Assembly (NCBI GenBank): GCA_029881725.1
Contig: JAOUMB010000017.1
Span: 1 to 51,984, forward strand
DNA from: Nitrospirota bacterium
GTDB taxonomy: Bacteria > Nitrospirota > JACRHL01
Reading direction: 5' to 3'
Length of the DNA stretch: 51,984 bases
Shown here: in pieces, positions 8,308-15,926 of the stretch
Numbering within the stretch: position 1 is the stretch's first letter
How the letters are laid out: every line of letters begins with the position of its first letter
The notes under the pieces: model-generated
The model's database searches: none
What the model saw: only the letters and a program-made list of their open reading frames with translations
What the model was told of the DNA's origin: nothing
Position numbers and translations under genes: made by a program

Positions 8308-9312
8308 TCAGCAGCAGCCGGAGGGGGCCGAGCCGTCCGGCCCGGTCAGCGCAAACATGCCCGCATACGGCTCCCGCGCCAGTTTGGCGGCGGTATCGGT
8401 GCATACCTCCACCACCTGCCCGCGCAGGAAGGTGTGCCCCTCGTCATCCACAAAGGCCTGACCCGGCCCCAGATAGGTGGCGGTCTGTCCCTGATACAGG
8501 CACCCGGTTTTGGCACCGCCCCGGTAGGCACGGAAGGTGGTGGAATAGAAGCGGATGCCGTTCACCTCTTTCCACAGGTATTCCCGGTCCAGGGTGATGC
8601 CGTAGAACCCGGCACCCTCGGCCAGGGTCGCGAACTCCCGCTCGGTGAGCGCTCCGGAGATGCACTCCCCCCACAGTTCGGAATCGGCACGCATGGCTTC
8701 CGGAACCGGCTGGTCGGAGACGATGTCCGAGATCACGAAGCGGCCTTCCGGGGCCAGTACCCGGTGGATTTCAGAAAACACCCCCGGTTTGTCCACCGAC
8801 AGGTTGATCACGCAGTTGCTGGTGACCAGGTTGGCCTCACCGTCCCCCACCGGGATCTCTTCCAGGAATCCCTTGCGAAACTCCACCACGTCGTAGCCCA
8901 GACGGTCGGCCACCGCGCGGGCGTTGACGCGGGCCTTGGCCAGCATCGGCTCGGTCATGTCCACGCCAATCACCCGCCCCTCCGCGCCCACCATACGGGC
9001 CGCGATAAAGCAGTCGATGCCGCCACCGGAACCCAGATCCACCACCGTATGACCGAGGCCGGGCCGGGCCTGGGCAATGGGGCTCCCGCAGCCGTAGGAA
9101 ATGGCCAGCACCTCCTCCGGAATATGGCCCACGTCCTCCGGCCGGTAGGCGGTGGGACAGCACAACTGTTCCTGGGGCGCCTCCGCCGCCGCACCATAGT
9201 AAGACTGCACCTGATCGCGGCTGACGCCGCCGGCCGCGTCGCTCCCGGCGCTCTCGCAGGACAGGTCCGGTCCGCAACATCCCCCGGCAGCCATGTTCAA
9301 TCCGTCACTCAT
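8308..9312 (-). CDS. arsM: Arsenite S-adenosylmethionine methyltransferase ArsM
   Basis: A 334-residue cytoplasmic methyltransferase that methylates As(III) using SAM. The SAM-binding motif VDLGSGGG is at residues 91-98. The As(III)-binding cysteines conserved in ArsM are all present: C51-C52 (LCCP), C75 (YGCG), C167 (SNCVINL) and C217 (GECISGA). Extra cysteine pairs lie at the two ends (GGCCG at 10-14, C19, and a terminal GCC), which may help metal delivery. The C-terminal 100 residues belong to the extended family that includes arsenosugar-type ArsM, so the product may be fed into a larger pathway, but no arsS-like radical SAM gene is adjacent. It stands alone, convergent to ftsY, with no arsR in the window. 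Confidence 0.88.
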   Translation of the reverse strand: MSDGLNMAAGGCCGPDLSCESAGSDAAGGVSRDQVQSYYGAAAEAPQEQLCCPTAYRPEDVGHIPEEVLAISYGCGSPIAQARPGLGHTVVDLGSGGGIDCFIAARMVGAEGRVIGVDMTEPMLAKARVNARAVADRLGYDVVEFRKGFLEEIPVGDGEANLVTSNCVINLSVDKPGVFSEIHRVLAPEGRFVISDIVSDQPVPEAMRADSELWGECISGALTEREFATLAEGAGFYGITLDREYLWKEVNGIRFYSTTFRAYRGGAKTGCLYQGQTATYLGPGQAFVDDEGHTFLRGQVVEVCTDTAAKLAREPYAGMFALTGPDGSAPSGCC

Positions 9313-9329
9313 GCTTCGCTCTCCTGGCC

Positions 9330-9351
9330 GGACTGCGGAATTCCGCAGTCC
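9330..9351. promoter_or_regulatory. Perfect 22-bp palindrome upstream of arsM (candidate operator)
   Basis: The half-site GGACTGCGGAA (9330-9340) is followed immediately by its exact reverse complement (9341-9351). With no loop it is more likely a dimeric regulator site than an RNA hairpin. It lies 18-39 bases before the arsM start codon, where a repressor would block transcription. The regulator is unknown; an ArsR-type protein is a guess from context. Confidence 0.5.
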
Positions 9352-9546
9352 TGATCAAACTTAAAGATGTGAATACCGCGATGGTAGCACGGGCGTTAAC
9401 CGCCCCAAGGGTCGGTCTATTCCCGCCTCCGCCACCTGGCCGGGGGGTGCCTTGACACGATTCGCATTCGGCTCCAGACTTGCCATCCGGGCCTTTTCAG
9501 GTCCGGAACATTGACATAACCCCTCTGTTTTCTGGAAGATTCGCCC

Positions 9547-9816
9547 GTGGCCATTCTGCGCAAATCCAACACCGTCCTGCTTGGCTTCGTGATGGGAGGC
9601 GGCTTTTTCGGCAGCGTTCTGGCCGAAGCCCTCAAACGCTTTTCCTCCGAAGGCCTGCTGCGGGACGTGTTTCTGAAAGGGTTCGGCATCGGCATCAATC
9701 CGCCGTTCACCCTGGACCTGCACCTGTTCAGCTTCACCCTCGGCTTTACCATCGCCATCAATCTGTTCGTGGTGCTGGGCGCCCTGTTCGGGGTGCTGGT
9801 CTACAAGCAGGTGTGA
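9547..9816 (+). CDS. DUF4321 family small membrane protein
   Basis: An 89-residue protein with two hydrophobic spans, at about residues 8-26 and 62-85. The second half (FTLDLHLFSFTLGFTIAINL, then a VLGALFGVLVYKQ-type end) matches the DUF4321 pattern of a T-LDL-x-L-x-FGF stretch followed by a terminal span and a YK end. Function is unknown for the family. Translation starts at GTG 9547 after GGAAGA. It is a single gene between divergent arsM and convergent rlmN, with no obvious partner. Confidence 0.7.
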   Translation: MAILRKSNTVLLGFVMGGGFFGSVLAEALKRFSSEGLLRDVFLKGFGIGINPPFTLDLHLFSFTLGFTIAINLFVVLGALFGVLVYKQV

Positions 9817-9831
9817 GCCGGTCGATCCCGT

Positions 9832-10890
9832 TCAACCCGGAGTGACCAGCGTACCACCGGCCGCCTGGGCGCTCCGCAACTGGCCGCACGCGGCCAGAAT
9901 GTCCTGCCCGCGACTCTTGCGGATGAAGGCGCGAATTCCGGAATCACTCAACACTTTCTGAAAGGCCAGCACCGTCTCCGGCTCGGATGGCTGATAAGGC
10001 GCTCCGGGGATCGGGTTCATGGTCATCAGGTTCACCTTGGCGCGCACCCCGTGCAGCCGACGCACCAGTTCCCGCGCCTGGGCCGGAGAGTCGTTCAGCC
10101 CCCGGATCAGGATGTACTCGAAAAAAATGCGCCGCCGGGGCGGCAACGGATAGGCGCGGCAGGCGGCCATCAGTGCGTCCAGCGGCCAGCGGCGGGCCAT
10201 GGGGATAATCTCCTCCCGTGCCGCATCGGTGGCCGCCCCCAGTGAAACCGCCAGGTTGATCTTGGGAAATGCCTGCCCCAGTTCCGCCATCTGCGGCACC
10301 AGACCGACGGTGGACACGGTCACCCGGCGCGGAGCCAGATGAATCCCCTGTTCGTCCAGAAGATGGGCCAGGGCCGGAAGCACCCCCTTCAGGTTGTGCA
10401 ACGGCTCCCCCATGCCCATCATCACCACGTTACTGATCGGTGTCTCCGGCGGGGTGCGGCGGCGCACCTCCAGATACTGCTCCACAATCTCCCACGGCTC
10501 CAGGTTGCGCGTAAGCCCCCCCTGGGCGGTGAGGCAAAAGCCGCACCCCATGGCGCACCCCACCTGCGTGGAAATGCACAGGGTCACGCGCCCCTCCTCG
10601 GGAATCCATACGCTCTCCACCGTCTCGCCGTCCGGCAGGCGGAACAGGTACTTGCGGGTACCGTCACGGGAGTGGGACTCGTGGGCCGGAATCAGCCGGG
10701 GAAGCGCGGCTTCCGCCTCCAGAACGGCACGCAGATCCTTGGGCAGATCGGTCATCGCGTCGAAGCTCTCGACCCCCCGGTGATACATCCACCGGTAGAG
10801 CTGGCGGGCCCGGAACGGCTTGTGGCCACGCTCCCCCAGCCAGGCGGCCAGTTCCTTCAAGGATCGGTTTTTCAGGTTCTCAAGCTGCAT
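9832..10890 (-). CDS. rlmN: 23S rRNA A2503 / tRNA A37 C2-methyltransferase RlmN
   Basis: A 352-residue radical SAM enzyme that methylates A2503 of 23S rRNA and A37 of some tRNAs. The iron-sulfur triad is in CAMGCGFCLTAQGG (C-x3-C-x2-C). The GMGEPLHN block, PKINLAVSLGA and the late IRKSRGQDILAACGQL region, holding the resolving cysteine, all follow the family order. The start is taken at ATG 10890 (MQLENLKNRSLKELAAW), the normal RlmN N-terminus; the frame is open for another 90 residues upstream, but that part crosses an AT-rich promoter region and is unlike the family. It is divergent from the DUF4388 operon. Confidence 0.96.
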   Translation of the reverse strand: MQLENLKNRSLKELAAWLGERGHKPFRARQLYRWMYHRGVESFDAMTDLPKDLRAVLEAEAALPRLIPAHESHSRDGTRKYLFRLPDGETVESVWIPEEGRVTLCISTQVGCAMGCGFCLTAQGGLTRNLEPWEIVEQYLEVRRRTPPETPISNVVMMGMGEPLHNLKGVLPALAHLLDEQGIHLAPRRVTVSTVGLVPQMAELGQAFPKINLAVSLGAATDAAREEIIPMARRWPLDALMAACRAYPLPPRRRIFFEYILIRGLNDSPAQARELVRRLHGVRAKVNLMTMNPIPGAPYQPSEPETVLAFQKVLSDSGIRAFIRKSRGQDILAACGQLRSAQAAGGTLVTPG

Positions 10891-10952
10891 GATGCGGAGC
10901 CTACCACGCGGATTCGCGCCGGTAAACCGGGCGAAAAAAGCACGCAGAGTAG

Positions 10953-10981
10953 TTGGATAATGGTGAAAAAAAGGATAATAT
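10953..10981 (+). promoter_or_regulatory. Sigma70-type promoter of the DUF4388-zapA-dapC operon
   Basis: TTGGAT at 10953-10958 and TAATAT at 10976-10981 are spaced by 17 bp in an unusually AT-rich stretch between divergent genes. The predicted start, near 10988, gives a 5' leader of about 65 bases. Confidence 0.6.
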
Positions 10982-11030
10982 CTGGACGATTGAAAGCGCT
11001 GTGTGGAATTGTAGCGTGGAATCCGTCCAG
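10982..11030 (+). promoter_or_regulatory. Leader hairpin between promoter and ribosome site
   Basis: CTGGACG (10982-10988) pairs with CGTCCAG (11024-11030), continued inside by ATT/AAT with a one-base bulge and by CGCT/AGCG. The predicted transcript would begin at or near the 5' arm. It sits about 15 bases before the GGGGGT ribosome site of the first gene, so it could act on mRNA stability or translation. Confidence 0.45.
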
Positions 11031-11052
11031 GTGCCGGATTATCAGGGGGTGT

Positions 11053-11790
11053 ATGGCAGAAGCGCCGAACGTGCTGATCGTTGAACCCGCTTCCGAACGG
11101 GAGGGGCTGGAATCGCTGCTCACCGGGCAGGGGTTCGGGTGCGTTGTTGCGCGCGGCCTTCACACCACCCTGGTACAGGCCGCCATCCGCACCCCGGACC
11201 TGGTGGTGGTGGACCTTTCCCGCCCCGGCAGTGCCGGCTGGGACGCGTGGACCCAGTTAAAGCAGTTTGCCCATTTCAGCCCCGACCGGTTTCTGTTGAT
11301 TGGTGCGGACGGTGAGTTGCCCGCCACCGCCACCCCGGAGCAGGTGTGCGAGGCCGTGCTGGAAAGGCTCACCCCCTCCCACCCCCCCGAGCACCCGGTG
11401 GCAGATACGGAACCCGAACCGGAGCCCGAACCCGAGCCGGAAACCTCGTCGGCATTGACGGACCTGCTGATCCGCCTGGGGGTGACGTCGGCCACGACCA
11501 CCGTCACCGTGTTCGGCCCCGACGGCTCTCTGGGGGAAGTTCTGGTGCGGAACGGCAAGCCGTTTCATGCCGTGACCGCGGACGGCCTGAGCGGCCCGGA
11601 AGCGCTGGACGCCATGCGGAACTGGCCCGCCGTGCGGGTGGCGGAGGGGGGTGCGCCACGGGAGGAGGCGCCGGTTTCCCTGAGCCCCCCCGAACCGGAG
11701 CCGGCCCCCGCCGCCGAGGACAAGGAGGCGATCCACCGCCTGCTGGCGGAGCTCGAAGCCGTGGGCGTGATCCACCGGGTGGCCCCGTGA
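11053..11790 (+). CDS. Degenerate receiver domain fused to DUF4388
   Basis: A 245-residue protein in three parts. Residues 5-105 look like a response-regulator receiver (VLIVEP, then PDLVVVDLSRPGSAGWD with D54 in the phospho-acceptor place). The acidic pair that binds magnesium is replaced by E11-P12, so phosphorylation is doubtful. A linker of repeated E-P residues (about 118-132) follows. Residues about 135-200 (LTDLLIRLGVTSATTTVTVF, VRNGKPFHAVTADGLSGPEAL) match DUF4388, a small domain often attached to receivers and other signalling modules. A second Pro/Glu-rich stretch leads to a helical end. The ATG at 11053 follows GGGGGT. The stop overlaps the next gene by GTGA, so the two products are made together and may interact. 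Confidence 0.7.
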   Translation: MAEAPNVLIVEPASEREGLESLLTGQGFGCVVARGLHTTLVQAAIRTPDLVVVDLSRPGSAGWDAWTQLKQFAHFSPDRFLLIGADGELPATATPEQVCEAVLERLTPSHPPEHPVADTEPEPEPEPEPETSSALTDLLIRLGVTSATTTVTVFGPDGSLGEVLVRNGKPFHAVTADGLSGPEALDAMRNWPAVRVAEGGAPREEAPVSLSPPEPEPAPAAEDKEAIHRLLAELEAVGVIHRVAP

Positions 11791-12563
11791 CGCGGCCCGT
11801 CAACGTACTGGTGATCGGCGGAGGGACCGAGGCGCTGGAGTGGGTTCCCCTGCTGTTCCGGGCCACGGAGTTCAACGTGCTGGCGGTGGTCTCCACCCAC
11901 CCCGCGGACCTGATCCGCAACCTGGATATCCACGGCTATGCACTCACCACGCCGGGGCCGCTCATGGTGGTGCACGGCCTGGACGATCTGGGGGCACTGC
12001 CCGCACCCGACGTCATCCTCGACACCACGGTCAATCCGGCGGTGCTGCCACGCCTTGCGGCCGCGGGACTGGACGCGGTGCCGCGCCTGAATCCAGCGGC
12101 CATGCGGCTGCTGATGGCCGGAGCGGCACGCGCGGGCGGGCCGCCGGCCGCCGATGCCGATCTGGCGCTGCGCCTGACCAAGGAGGTGGGCCGGGCCTAC
12201 CGCAACGGACGCACCCTGGGCCTGATCCTGATCGACCTGCACACGGACGGGAAGGAGCCGGACCCGGAACACACCCGTCGGGCGCAACAGTCGGTCGAGG
12301 AGGCGCTGCGGCTACAGGATGTGGTCGGCCACACCGGGGACGGCACCCTGGCGATTCTGCTTCCGGAGACCGGCGATGCCACGCATCGGGTGGCGCGCCG
12401 TTTGACTTCAAATCTGGCCGATCTTAAAATCGGCGTGTCCGGGGAAGAGGGACAATCCCCAAAGCTCGGCTGGGTCTGGTTCCCCCAGGAGGCCAAAACC
12501 GCGCAGGCCATGCTGGACAAGGCACGTGCCCGTATGGGCGACCGCCCGCCGCCCCCCCACTGA
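11787..12563 (+). CDS. Rossmann-like domain fused to degenerate GGDEF domain
   Basis: A 258-residue soluble protein. Residues 5-100 have a dinucleotide-binding look (VLVIGGGTEALEWVPLLFRA, then a DVILDTTVNPAVLPRL strand-turn), as in Rossmann-type input domains. Residues about 125-250 resemble the second half of a GGDEF domain: LALRLTKEVGRAYRNGRTLGLILIDL and then RLQDVVGHTGDGTLAILLPETG, where TGDGT stands in place of the GGDEF active-site loop. Cyclase activity is therefore unlikely; a regulatory or ligand-sensing role is inferred. The start is GTG 11787 inside the GTGA overlap with the previous gene. Its position upstream of zapA suggests a cell-cycle or division link, but nothing in the sequence proves it. 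Confidence 0.65.
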   Translation: MTRPVNVLVIGGGTEALEWVPLLFRATEFNVLAVVSTHPADLIRNLDIHGYALTTPGPLMVVHGLDDLGALPAPDVILDTTVNPAVLPRLAAAGLDAVPRLNPAAMRLLMAGAARAGGPPAADADLALRLTKEVGRAYRNGRTLGLILIDLHTDGKEPDPEHTRRAQQSVEEALRLQDVVGHTGDGTLAILLPETGDATHRVARRLTSNLADLKIGVSGEEGQSPKLGWVWFPQEAKTAQAMLDKARARMGDRPPPPH

Positions 12564-12594
12564 TCGCCCGCCGTCACACCCGGAAAGGCACCCG

Positions 12595-13089
12595 ATGGAA
12601 CGAATCGACCGGCTGGAAACCAAGGTTCGCGAAATGATCGCCATGGTTCACTCCCTGCGCGAGGAAAACGGACGCTTGCAAGCCCAGGTCGCCGAATACG
12701 AAACCCGCATGTCCGGCCTTTCCGCCGAGCAGGGGGTGATCGACGAAGAGCGTTCCCGTCTGCGTGACCGGATTGAATCCATGCTTTCCGATCTGGAAGC
12801 GCTGGAGGCGTCCGCCGCCGGGCCTGAGGCGGTCGACGAACCCGCCCCTTCCGGATTCGGCATGGACGCGTCCCCGGAGCCGCAGCCGTCCGCCGATGGC
12901 CCCTCCGATGCCGGATCGGTGGAAATTTCCCTGCCGGAACCGGAAGCGGACGACGATCCCCAGTACGGCTTCACCCTGGAACCGGCCACCCGCAACGCCC
13001 CCGAAAGCGATTCCGAAACCGACGACACCGATCCGCCCACGCCACCCGGCAGCGACCCGGCCCACCCGGTGCTTCCGGGATTCAGCTAG
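12595..13089 (+). CDS. Coiled-coil protein upstream of zapA (ZapB-like)
   Basis: A 164-residue protein with two distinct halves. Residues 1-65 form a heptad coiled coil (MERIDRLETKVREMIAMVHS, then LREENGRLQAQVAEYETRM), like ZapB or other division-linked coiled coils in this genomic place. Residues 75-164 are acidic and rich in P, D, E and S with no predicted fold, ending in HPVLPGFS. ATG 12595 is preceded by GGAAAGG; an upstream in-frame Met would overlap the previous gene. zapA begins 9 bp after the stop. The ZapB-like label rests on position and coiled-coil character, not on clear homology, and the disordered acidic tail is not part of classical ZapB. Confidence 0.6.
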   Translation: MERIDRLETKVREMIAMVHSLREENGRLQAQVAEYETRMSGLSAEQGVIDEERSRLRDRIESMLSDLEALEASAAGPEAVDEPAPSGFGMDASPEPQPSADGPSDAGSVEISLPEPEADDDPQYGFTLEPATRNAPESDSETDDTDPPTPPGSDPAHPVLPGFS

Positions 13090-13098
13090 GAGGTCACC

Positions 13099-13419
13099 AT
13101 GTCCGATCAACCGGGTTCCCCCGGACCCAATTCCCGCGTGCATATTTTCGGACAGACGCTGACCATCAAGGGGTCGGCCGATCCGGCCTATCTGCAAAAT
13201 CTGGCGTCCTTCGTCACCGCGCACATGGAACGGCTGTCCAAGGATTCCCCGCTCACCCCGCTGGCCCAGGTGGCCATGCTGGCGGCGCTCAACATCAGCC
13301 ACGAGCTGTTTGAACTCAAGCGCCAGAGCGAGGCGCGGGAGGCCGATGTGGAGCGGCGCGCGAGCGAGTTGCTGGCCAGCATCGAGGCGGAGTTCGCCGC
13401 CTCCGGCCCCGGCTCCTGA
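13099..13419 (+). CDS. zapA: Cell division protein ZapA
   Basis: A 106-residue FtsZ-ring stabiliser. The N-terminal globular part (VHIFGQTLTIKGSADPAYLQ, NLASFVTAHMERLSK) and the helix LAALNISHELFELKRQ match ZapA, followed by the C-terminal coiled-coil helix that drives tetramerisation. The start at ATG 13099 has AGGAGG (13089-13094) in front. It lies 9 bp after the coiled-coil gene and 13 bp before dapC, leaving no room for the 6S RNA gene that follows zapA in many gammaproteobacteria. Confidence 0.9.
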   Translation: MSDQPGSPGPNSRVHIFGQTLTIKGSADPAYLQNLASFVTAHMERLSKDSPLTPLAQVAMLAALNISHELFELKRQSEAREADVERRASELLASIEAEFAASGPGS

Positions 13420-13432
13420 CCCCCTCCCCTCC

Positions 13433-14617
13433 ATGAACCCGCACCTTTCCGAACTGCACCCGTACCCGTTCGAGCGCCTGCGCGACCTGCTGAAAGGGGT
13501 TTCCCCGGCGGACGGCCTGTCCCCCATCTCGCTGGGCATCGGGGAGCCCGCGTTGCCGGCTCCGGAACTCTTTTTGAGCACCGTAATGGCCGAAAAGGAT
13601 GGCTTTTCCCGCTATCCGACCACGGCGGGCGACCCGCGCCTGCGGCAGGCCATCTGTGGCTGGCTGTCCCGTCGCTACGGCGCGGACGACCTGGACCCGG
13701 CCCGTCACGTGGTGCCGTGCGCCGGTACCCGCGAGGCGCTGTTCTCCATCTGCCAGGCGGTGGCGGGCGGCGGCAACCGGCGCAAGGTGCTGATGCCGAA
13801 CCCGTTCTACCAGATTTACGAGGGGGCCGCCCTGTGGGCGGGGGCGGAGCCGGTCTACGTGGCGGCCACCGAAAAAACCGGGTTTCTGCCCGACTATGCG
13901 GGGCTGGGCGAAACGGTGCTGCGGGACACCGCGCTGCTCTACCTGTGCTCCCCCAACAACCCCACCGGCGCGGTGGCCCCGGTGGAATACATGCGGGAAC
14001 TGATCCGCCTGTCGGCCCGATACGGGTTTGTGATCGTCTCCGACGAATGCTACGGGGAGATCTACCCTGATGAATCCACCCCCCCGCCGGGCATTCTGGG
14101 GGTGGCCCGGGACATGGGGCACCGCGATTACACCGGCCTGCTGGCGTTTCACTCCCTGTCCAAACGCTCCAGCCTGCCCGGCGCCCGCAGCGGTTTCGTG
14201 GCGGGCGATGCGGCGCTGCTGGCCAGCTACCTGAAGGCGCGCACCTATTTCGGCAGCACCATTCCGCTGCCCATCCAGTACGCCTCGGCGGCGGTATGGG
14301 GGGACGAGGCCCATGTGGTGGCGAACCGGGCCGCCTACCGCAGGCAGTTCGACGCGTTCCTGAACGAACTGGACGGGCACCTGCCCCTGGTTCGGCCGCA
14401 GGGTGGGTTTTGCCTGTGGGCCAGGGTGCCCGGCGGGGGCGAGGCGTTCTCGCGCAAGCTGTTCGAGCGGTGTAACATTACCGTTCTTCCCGGCGCGTAT
14501 CTGGCCCGTCCGGACGGGAGCGGCGTCAACCCCGGCGCGGACTATGTGCGCATGGCGCTGGTGGAAGGGGAGGCCAGGTGCGCCGAGGCCGCCCGCCGTA
14601 TGCGGGAAGTGCTGTAG
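13433..14617 (+). CDS. dapC: Succinyldiaminopimelate transaminase (DapC type)
   Basis: A 394-residue PLP-dependent aminotransferase of fold type I, expected to convert N-succinyl-2-amino-6-ketopimelate to N-succinyl-LL-diaminopimelate in lysine and peptidoglycan synthesis. Visible landmarks are SLGIGEPALPAPE at the N-terminus, GFSRYPTTAGDPRLRQA, CSPNNPTGAV (the conserved NPTG), SDECYGEIYPDE, and the PLP-lysine block HSLSKRSSLPGARSGF. The C-terminal QGGFCLWARVP and the arginine of YVRMALVEGEARC bind the carboxylate. The ATG at 13433 gives the DapC length. dapD follows after a terminator, which supports the succinylase assignment over other class I aminotransferases. Confidence 0.9.
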   Translation: MNPHLSELHPYPFERLRDLLKGVSPADGLSPISLGIGEPALPAPELFLSTVMAEKDGFSRYPTTAGDPRLRQAICGWLSRRYGADDLDPARHVVPCAGTREALFSICQAVAGGGNRRKVLMPNPFYQIYEGAALWAGAEPVYVAATEKTGFLPDYAGLGETVLRDTALLYLCSPNNPTGAVAPVEYMRELIRLSARYGFVIVSDECYGEIYPDESTPPPGILGVARDMGHRDYTGLLAFHSLSKRSSLPGARSGFVAGDAALLASYLKARTYFGSTIPLPIQYASAAVWGDEAHVVANRAAYRRQFDAFLNELDGHLPLVRPQGGFCLWARVPGGGEAFSRKLFERCNITVLPGAYLARPDGSGVNPGADYVRMALVEGEARCAEAARRMREVL

Positions 14618-14646
14618 CCCCGTTGCGGGGCGTTTTGCTTTTTTTT
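14617..14646 (+). terminator. Rho-independent terminator after dapC
   Basis: GCCCCG (14617-14622) and CGGGGC (14626-14631) form a 6-bp stem with a TTG loop, followed by GTTTTGCTTTTTTTT. It overlaps the dapC stop codon and ends the 11053-14617 operon before dapD. Confidence 0.8.
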
Positions 14647-14669
14647 GATTTCAATGTGTGAGGTTCGGT

Positions 14670-15497
14670 TTGTCGATTCAGGATATTGAAAAGGTCGTTA
14701 CCCAGGCGTGGGACCAGCGCGATGCCATCTCCCCCGGCAAGGCCGATTCCGGCGTGGAGCGCGCGGTACTGGCCGCCATCGACCTGCTGGACCGGGGCGA
14801 GGCGCGGGTGGCGTCCAGGGAGAACGGCCACTGGGTGGTGCACGAATGGCTGAAAAAGGCCGTGCTGCTCTACTTCAAGATGCACAACAACACGTTGATG
14901 GGCGACGAAGCCGCCCACTACTACGACAAGGTGCCGCTCAAGTACGCCAGCTATTCCGAGGACGACTTCAAGCGCGACGGCGTGCGCGTGGTGCCCCCGG
15001 CCACGGTGCGCAAGGGGGCGTTCATCGGCTCATCCTGCATCCTGATGCCCAGCTACACCAACATCGGCGCCTATGTGGACGAAGGCACCTTGGTGGACAC
15101 CTGGGCCACGGTGGGCAGTTGCGCCCAGATCGGCAAGCGCGTGCACCTGTCCGGCGGCACCGGCATCGGCGGCGTGCTGGAGCCGTTGCAGGCCAACCCC
15201 GTCATCATCGAGGACAACTGCTTCATCGGCGCCCGCGCCGAGATCGCCGAAGGGGTGATCGTGGAGGAGGGGGCGGTGATTTCCATGGGCGTGTACATCG
15301 GCGCCTCCACCAAGATCGTGAACCGGGAGACCGGCGAGATCACCATGGGCCGCGTGCCGGCCTATTCCGTGGTGGTTCCCGGCACCCTGCCCGGCAAGGA
15401 CGGCGGCCCCGGCCTCTACTGCGCCGTGATCGTGAAGCAGGTGGACGCCAAGACGCGGGCCAAGACGGGGATCAACGACCTGTTGCGGGAGTTCTGA
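14670..15497 (+). CDS. dapD: Tetrahydrodipicolinate N-succinyltransferase DapD
   Basis: A 275-residue left-handed beta-helix acyltransferase that succinylates tetrahydrodipicolinate, the step before DapC in lysine synthesis. The helical N-terminal domain ([20 protein letters not shown]) leads into hexapeptide repeats ([20 protein letters not shown], then [20 protein letters not shown] and [20 protein letters not shown]). The start is taken at TTG 14670, six bases after TGAGG; GTG 14658 is in frame but has no ribosome site. The 3' end is unusual in that a diverged copy of its last 26 codons lies about 420 bp downstream. Confidence 0.94.
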   Translation: MSIQDIEKVVTQAWDQRDAISPGKADSGVERAVLAAIDLLDRGEARVASRENGHWVVHEWLKKAVLLYFKMHNNTLMGDEAAHYYDKVPLKYASYSEDDFKRDGVRVVPPATVRKGAFIGSSCILMPSYTNIGAYVDEGTLVDTWATVGSCAQIGKRVHLSGGTGIGGVLEPLQANPVIIEDNCFIGARAEIAEGVIVEEGAVISMGVYIGASTKIVNRETGEITMGRVPAYSVVVPGTLPGKDGGPGLYCAVIVKQVDAKTRAKTGINDLLREF

Positions 15498-15541
15498 CCG
15501 CAGCCGCGTACACGCGGCGCGATTTGAAAAGGGGGCGGCGC

Positions 15542-15808
15542 ATGGGAGGGGACGGAACACGCCTGAAACGACCGCTTCACCCGATGCCGGACTTTGCCAA
15601 AAAGGCGCTGACGGAATGCGGCCTGATGGACGCCTACATGGAGCGCCCCGCCTACCAGCGCAACGACTACATCGGCTGGATCACCCGCGCGAAACGACCG
15701 GAGACGCAGGAAAAGCGCCTCCGCCAGATGCTGGATGAACTGGAGCGGGGCGGTGTGAACATGAACATGGCGCATCCGGCATCAAAAAAGGACCGGAGCG
15801 GGATTTAG
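15542..15808 (+). CDS. Small YdeI/OmpD-associated (OmdA-like) protein
   Basis: An 88-residue protein whose central block (ERPAYQRNDYIGWITRAKRP, then ETQEKRLRQMLDELERGG) matches the C-terminal OmdA/YdeI domain found alone in many short bacterial proteins. No catalytic residues or membrane spans are visible; the biochemical role of the family is not established. AAAAGGGGG precedes ATG 15542. It lies 44 bp after dapD and directly before the dapD-like scar, so it marks the junction between core genes and the AT-rich insert. Confidence 0.7.
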   Translation: MGGDGTRLKRPLHPMPDFAKKALTECGLMDAYMERPAYQRNDYIGWITRAKRPETQEKRLRQMLDELERGGVNMNMAHPASKKDRSGI

Positions 15809-15826
15809 GGCGGACCGGTGCAGCCG

Positions 15827-15919
15827 TCAAAGGATGCCTCCGGCCTCTACTGCGCCGTGATCGAGAAGCCAGTGAACGCTAGGACGTGGGCGAAAACCGA
15901 GCTTATCGTACTATTTTAA
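15827..15919 (+). pseudogene. Decayed second copy of the dapD 3' end
   Basis: From 15840 the DNA repeats the 3' end of dapD: 24 bases are identical to 15409-15432, then similarity falls but the frame is kept. The reading GLYCAVIEKPVNARTWAKTE ends ELIVLF and a TAA at 15917-15919, against [20 protein letters not shown] and a terminal EF-stop in dapD. About 26 codons remain, with no start and no upstream dapD body. It marks the left edge of an AT-rich insertion, consistent with a recombination or integration scar. Confidence 0.7.
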
Positions 15920-15926
15920 GAAAATA

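Noticed and set aside
13419-13433. Possible 6S RNA gene after zapA
   Set aside because: Only 13 bases separate zapA from dapC.
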